DNA from: Podila epigama
Taxonomy: Eukaryota > Mortierellomycota > Mortierellomycetes > Mortierellales > Mortierellaceae
DNA length: 10,041 nucleotides
Assembly: GCA_015679605.1 (NCBI GenBank)
Contig: JAAAVE010001119.1
Coordinates: 1-10,041, forward strand
Direction: 5' to 3'
The notes under the pieces were generated by a model. The model worked only from the letters and a program-made list of their open reading frames with translations. It had not been told where the DNA came from and searched no databases. The translations under genes were made by a program, and so were the position numbers. Below are positions 8,201 through 10,041 of the stretch, piece after piece. Positions within the stretch are counted from its first letter, which is position 1; each line of letters begins with the position of its first letter.

Positions 8201-9640
8201 ATGTTGGTCCTGGTCTACTGTCGGACCATGCTAATTGTTGCATCGAATCAACTATTTATTCAAACCGTAAAATAAGAATCCACGCAGGATTGTGAGGATG
8301 TGATGTGGTTTACAAGTTTTTGTGCAAAACTTTGGGCAATTTTGCGTTTGGTGGCAAACTCGGCAACGGTGAAGGGAGGAGAGGGACGAAGCATATATTC
8401 GAATGTTAACACACAATGTCAATGTCGTAGTCGCTGTCACTGTCGCGTGATGCGTTTGTGTCCGTGTGTGCGTGTGTGCGTGTGTGTGTGAGTGAATGAG
8501 TGTGTGTGTGTGTGGGGGGGGGGAGACGAAAAGAAGAAGGATTCTAAGCGATGGGTGAAATGGAGTCGATCTTTGGTTCATGCGGCCCAATGGCTCGTTG
8601 TTTGCCCTTTGTCCCCTGTAGCGGTCTCCTGGTGACGATACTGATGTATCGATTTGGGATGAATGTTGCCGGTCTTCTATCAACAATTGTGTAGTGTCAT
8701 CCGACTCGGACAAGGCGCATTCATATCTTTTTATTGTTGTTGTTGTTGTTGTTGTTGTTGTCATGTTATTGTTGTCGATCTTGTTGTTGTCGATGTTAAT
8801 GCTGTTGATGTCATTGTTGTCGTCGCTCCTGTTCTGCTATTTGCAACCAAGGCGACTTTTTCCTTTTCTACACCATCTTCTCCCTCTTGCTTCATTTCCC
8901 TCTTCTCCTTTCTTACCTGTAATACGGGTAACATTGGATGGTGCAGATGTACCGCTAAACCCTAAACCATTGGATGGTGTCAATGCAGCAGCGGTCAATG
9001 CTGTAGGCGTTGTTGTTGTTGTAGTCGTCGTCGTCGTCATCGTCGTCGCCGTGTCGAGCAAAGGCTGTGACAAGGACTGGGTGGCATCATCTGACGAGGA
9101 TGTTTCCAGGCCTGGAGCAGAGATTATCGATGATGGCGATATTGAATCCAAGGAGCGACTTGAACCGGATTGGATAGGGAATGATGACGATGGCGTTTTT
9201 GTTTGTACTGTTTTTGTTGAATGTGCTGTGGATATTCTTGTTGCAGTCGCAGGTGCAGTTGCGGCCGTAGTAGAAGTGTCGGAGGAGATAGAAGAAGAAG
9301 ACGATGACGAAGAAAATAAAGTAGGGACAGAGTCCAGAACTGGGTTCAATGTAATGTTGGGTCGGACGTGAGCAGACGTGATACAGGGGAGAGAAGCCGT
9401 AGCTGTGGAGGAGGGTCGATGGAAGCGAGTGGCCGATGTTGAAGTAGGCACGATGGTCAGTGGATGTGGCAAGGAGGAAGAAGAGCCGACAGTGAGTGCT
9501 GTGGCAACCCCTGGCAAAGAAGCTGTCGTGCCAGAGGAAGGAGGAGACGACGACGAGGAGGAGGCGGGTGAAGACGAGGACGGCGCTGCTGAGGACGAGG
9601 ACGAAGGGGAGGATGTGGAAGGTGAGCGATCCTGGTGCAT
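789..9640 (-). CDS. SOK1/TCP11-family protein, five-exon model (spliced)
   Basis: Model: join of minus-strand exons 9640-8917, 8251-7976, 6284-2908, 2775-2343 and 2206-789, about 2,075 residues, stop TAA at 791-789. Yeast SOK1 is a nuclear protein whose overexpression suppresses loss of protein kinase A; mouse TCP11 is its homologue. The family core begins near residue 1231 with LDLFEIFKNPQLRHDIVFDP and FRPNFDGERG. It continues with LDHGVLDVHGLFRYLGD, HCAPMRD, GEIVRGIRMCFEILELMKL, DIANHQLRTLRPWLLD, FEQKYF, PETFELD, SFHNDFQDLTILC and LTSWLDNAL. Residues 1-1230 are low-complexity Ser/Thr/Pro/His/Gln/Asn-rich, with basic NLS-like clusters at 621-629 (RHKRSKRRK) and 679-685 (RRKRVKK). It is far longer than the yeast and mammalian members. 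Exons 3-5 are well supported. Exons 1 and 2 fit by donor, acceptor and phase only. A shorter form could start at ATG 6318 or 6258, and the gene may also extend right of 9640. It faces AOX tail to tail. Confidence 0.8.
1051..1092. repeat. Seven-copy GGTCCA-like hexamer array (coding)
   Basis: Seven hexamers of GGTCCA, GGTCTA, GGTGCA or GGCCCA encode, on the minus strand, the PGPAPGPRPRPGP segment in the C-terminal tail of the SOK1-like protein. Confidence 0.9.
1144..1182. repeat. GTT/GTC/GTG triplet tract (poly-Thr coding)
   Basis: An imperfect triplet tract in which every minus-strand codon is ACN, giving a run of 13 Thr. The mixed third bases suggest it is older than the pure tracts. Confidence 0.88.
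2207..2342 (-). other. SOK1-like intron 4 (136 nt)
   Basis: The donor is GTAATA (2342-2337) and the acceptor is TAG at 2209-2207. The intron is phase 1, restoring a Gly codon (G|GG) so that the protein reads VVNEG-LLEMILRPHG and then PETFELD. A CTGAT branch-like sequence lies upstream of the acceptor. The in-frame ATG at 2213 is inside the intron and is not a start. Confidence 0.9.
2343..2775 (-). CDS. SOK1-like gene exon 4: TCP11 domain, middle part
   Basis: This exon encodes residues 1460-1604. It opens with DIANHQLRTLRPWLLD, FEQKYFTEQLARGG and EWFKRSW, all TCP11-like. A low-complexity insert follows (about 1520-1580) with poly-Gly and poly-Ala, flanked by SRRGSL (Ser1533) and AKRRSSV (Ser1586), both PKA-type sites. 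The domain resumes at DIGENILDGVVNEG. The donor is GTAATA at 2342-2337. The reading frame passes through 2688, where TTG encodes an ordinary Leu; it is not a start. Confidence 0.9.
2776..2907 (-). other. SOK1-like intron 3 (132 nt)
   Basis: The donor is GTAAGT at 2907-2902 and the acceptor is CAG at 2778-2776, phase 0. A TGCTAATC branch-point-like sequence at 2817-2810 lies about 36 nt before the acceptor. Removing the intron joins ELMKL to DIANHQLRTLRPW, a well-conserved TCP11 stretch. The intron contains an (AT)8 tract at 2791-2806. Confidence 0.93.
2791..2806. repeat. (AT)8 microsatellite in intron 3
   Basis: A perfect alternating AT tract between the branch-point-like sequence and the acceptor of intron 3. 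Confidence 0.95.
2908..6284 (-). CDS. SOK1-like gene exon 3: disordered region and first half of TCP11 domain
   Basis: The largest exon encodes about residues 334-1459. In order it holds poly-Ser from the GAA/GGA repeats (about 357-400), a Ser-Thr/Asn-Thr hexamer array (5614-5661), basic NLS-like clusters at 621-629 and 679-685, an Asn/Ser array (4876-4963), His-rich segments (about 807-830, 893-910, 1005-1046), poly-Gln at 1047-1059, and a second Gln run near 1143-1153. The TCP11 domain then starts at about 1231 (LDLFEIFKNPQLRHDIVF). Its middle part, from ELREILLSLLP to CFEILELMKL, ends exactly at the donor GTAAGT (2907-2902). Confidence 0.9.
3829..3858. repeat. GCTGTT/CTG triplet tract (poly-Gln coding)
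   Basis: Mixed CAA and CAG codons on the minus strand encode the second glutamine run of the SOK1-like protein, near residues 1143-1153. Confidence 0.9.
4108..4146. repeat. TTG/CTG triplet tract (13-Gln coding)
   Basis: Nine TTG triplets followed by three CTG and one TTG encode 13 Gln at residues 1047-1059, directly after a His-rich stretch. The pure TTG part suggests recent expansion. Confidence 0.93.
4876..4963. repeat. Interrupted GTT/ATT/GCT triplet array (Asn/Ser coding)
   Basis: A triplet array encoding an Asn- and Ser-rich segment with Ile, Lys and Asp interruptions on the minus strand. Confidence 0.88.
5614..5661. repeat. Eight-copy hexamer array (Asn-Thr/Ser-Thr coding)
   Basis: Three GGTATT hexamers, one GGTATC and four GGTGCT. 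On the minus strand this reads four Ser-Thr, one Asp-Thr and three Asn-Thr dipeptides. The block structure indicates successive local duplications. Confidence 0.95.
6151..6180. repeat. (AGA)10 triplet tract (poly-Ser coding)
   Basis: A perfect triplet tract embedded in a longer GAA/GGA region from about 6088 to 6218; it encodes TCT serine codons on the minus strand near the start of exon 3. Confidence 0.93.
6285..7975 (-). other. SOK1-like intron 2 or alternative 5' region (1,691 nt)
   Basis: On the gene strand this block is strongly CU-rich and contains no convincing coding sequence; open frames in it are Phe/Leu/Ser-rich readings of pyrimidine runs. The donor is GTACGA at 7975-7970 and the acceptor is CAG at 6287-6285, with matching phase 1 making an Asp codon (G|AC). 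Branch-like CTAAT (6440-6436) and CTGAC (6719-6715) sequences are present. There is no AG dinucleotide on the gene strand from 6719 to 6287. It could alternatively be a promoter plus 5' UTR for a shorter transcript starting at ATG 6318 or 6258. Confidence 0.55.
6648..6664. repeat. (AG)n microsatellite in intron 2
   Basis: About eight AG units on the plus strand, that is a CT tract on the gene strand, inside the AG-free zone of intron 2. Confidence 0.92.
7976..8251 (-). CDS. SOK1-like gene exon 2
   Basis: This exon is 276 nt and encodes residues 242-333 plus one base. It reads from VDSMQQLAWSDSRPGP to NHNNRQVVNDRNMQ and ends at the donor GTACGA (7975-7970). It has mixed composition, less repetitive than its neighbours, including a plausible amphipathic stretch SEAALSLLKASS. 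I recognise no domain. If the gene instead has a promoter in intron 1, ATG 8243 would be the first start here. Confidence 0.6.
8463..8523. repeat. GT microsatellite ending in ten Gs, intron 1
   Basis: An interrupted GT tract with TGCG and GAGTGAAT breaks passes directly into a run of ten G at 8514-8523. In the pre-mRNA it would read as a C run followed by CA repeats. Confidence 0.93.
8734..8760. repeat. (TTG)9 microsatellite in intron 1
   Basis: Nine perfect TTG units, continued to about 8827 by degenerate TTG/TCG/ATG triplets. The same unit encodes poly-Gln in exon 3, but here it is in an intron by my model. Confidence 0.93.
8917..9640 (-). CDS. SOK1-like gene exon 1 (first visible coding exon)
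   Basis: This exon encodes 241 codons plus one base (residues 1-241). It starts at an ATG with A at -3 and ends at a strong donor (CAG followed by GTAAGA at 8916-8911). The product is disordered Ser/Thr/Pro-rich sequence: Ser runs at residues 9-37 and 110-120, and a Thr run at 199-211 encoded by the GTC/GTT repeat. There is no recognisable domain. The frame stays open upstream of the ATG without a stop to about 9702, reading AKLRKDIRTEDYRRNPSVYS just before the Met. That stretch looks more protein-like than UTR, so the true exon may begin at 9702 (acceptor AG at 9704-9703) or 9692 and the real start may be outside the window. Confidence 0.6.
9009..9050. repeat. GTT/GTC triplet tract (poly-Thr coding)
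   Basis: Four GTT units pass into GTC units; on the minus strand this is the Thr run at about residues 199-211 of exon 1. Confidence 0.9.
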
Positions 9641-9755
9641 TGTAGAGTAGACCGATGGGTTCCTTCTGTAGTCCTCAGTCCGAATGTCTTTTCTTAATTT
9701 TGCTTGTTGTGAGAATGAGATAATATATGTGTGGGTGGGATGTAAATGGATTGGA

Positions 9756-9775
9756 GGATAGGATAGGATAGGATA
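9756..9775. repeat. (GGATA)4 pentamer microsatellite
   Basis: Four perfect GGATA units followed by one GGGTA variant, in the region upstream of the first visible ATG of the SOK1-like gene. Confidence 0.93.
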
Positions 9776-9871
9776 GGGTAGGTTGAGCCTCGAGTGGAAT
9801 CAAGCGGATGGAGTGGATTAAGGAAGGGTGTGTGCTGAAAGTGATGGTTTTGATGGTGATGGATGAAATAT

Positions 9872-9923
9872 GAATGAATGAGTGAATGAGTGAATGAGTG
9901 AATGAGTGAGTGAATGAATGAAT
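9872..9923. repeat. GAATGAGT octamer / GAAT tetramer array
   Basis: Alternating GAAT and GAGT tetramers, four of them forming clean octamers, followed by three GAAT units. Non-coding as far as I can see. Confidence 0.9.
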
Positions 9924-10041
9924 GGAGTGCGTGTGAAGGAGTGTGTGGTGTGGTGGGGGGAAAGGGGGATGGAGATTGGATTATATGGAAATTGAAATTG
10001 AAAAAAATAAGCAATGGATGGGATGCATGCCTTTTTTTTTT

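Larger units (their letters stand above)
8252..8916 (-). other. SOK1-like intron 1 (665 nt)
   Basis: The donor is GTAAGA at 8916-8911 and the acceptor is TAG at 8254-8252. Phase 1 on both sides creates a Val codon (G|TT) and the junction reads RIT-VDSMQQ. The intron holds a (TTG)9 tract at 8734-8760, further TTG-like sequence to about 8827, and a GT tract ending in ten Gs at 8463-8523. An unspliced reading into exon 2 is blocked by an in-frame TAA twelve bases before ATG 8243. The length is unusual next to the roughly 130-nt introns downstream, so an unseen small exon is possible. Confidence 0.55.
9641..10041 (-). other. Upstream region of the SOK1-like gene (5' UTR, promoter or further intron)
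   Basis: On the gene strand this is C/T-rich simple sequence: TATCC pentamers (9756-9775) and CATTCACT-type octamers (9872-9923). Bases 9705-9788 and 9837-10030 contain no AG on the gene strand. The stretch immediately upstream of ATG 9640 remains open in frame to a candidate acceptor at 9704-9703. I see no TATA box or other gene that I can support. Confidence 0.5.

Noticed and set aside
8252-8764. Minus-strand open frame inside intron 1, partly of normal complexity (YECALSESDDTTQLLIEDRQ)
   Set aside because: No AG upstream has the phase needed to join this frame to the exon 1 donor, its frame differs from exon 2, and most of it translates CAA and CA/C repeats. An alternative exon remains possible but I cannot support it.
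8955-8968. Telomere-like CTAAACCCTAAACC
   Set aside because: Only two units, lying in exon 1 where they encode GLGFS; a chance match or an interstitial telobox of no shown function.
8932-8979. Twelve-base direct repeat CATTGGATGGTG (8932-8943 and 8968-8979), as a target-site duplication
   Set aside because: Both copies encode PSN motifs in frame in exon 1, and the 24 bases between them are coding; there is no mobile element.
9872-9923. Regular spaced repeats resembling a CRISPR array
   Set aside because: Contiguous 4- and 8-base tandem units without spacers; a microsatellite in a eukaryotic genome.

Overview
The window looks like ordinary nuclear DNA of an early-diverging fungus. The reasons are short spliceosomal introns with a TACTAAT-type branch point, a mitochondrial alternative oxidase, a SOK1/TCP11-family protein with a fungal-style disordered N-terminus, and dense simple-sequence repeats inside both exons and introns. 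My best guess is Mucoromycota, perhaps a Mortierella relative; this placement is inference from style and not from a marker gene. I see no prokaryotic operon, CRISPR array, transposon, rRNA or tRNA.

Layout: (1) 1-97 is the 3' end of an intron and 98-416 (+) is the last coding exon of alternative oxidase (AOX), carrying its last diiron-site motifs. (2) 417-788 is the convergent intergenic spacer, dominated by a T-rich tract followed by a long A-rich tract. (3) 789 to at least 9640 (-) is one very large gene of the SOK1/TCP11 family. I reconstruct five exons on the minus strand: 9640-8917, 8251-7976, 6284-2908, 2775-2343 and 2206-789. All junctions are GT-AG and phase-compatible, giving about 2,075 residues. 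The conserved TCP11 domain lies in the last three exons, and the two junctions inside it restore recognisable family sequence, so that part is firm. The first two exons and the two long introns (665 and 1,691 nt) rest on splice-site and phase logic only. (4) 9641-10041 is upstream of the first visible ATG. The reading frame stays open upstream to a candidate acceptor near 9703, preceded by CU-rich, AG-poor sequence, so the gene may start beyond the right edge.

The two genes converge and have no obvious joint function. AOX is a cyanide-insensitive terminal oxidase of the inner mitochondrial membrane. SOK1 in yeast is a dosage suppressor of protein kinase A deficiency. The points most worth a second look are a 433-nt stretch with no AG dinucleotide directly upstream of the predicted exon 3 acceptor, a set of five RRxS (PKA-consensus) sites in the SOK1-like protein with four of them inside low-complexity inserts of the TCP11 domain, and a roughly 1,230-residue repeat-built disordered N-terminus rich in Ser, Thr, His, Asn and Gln.
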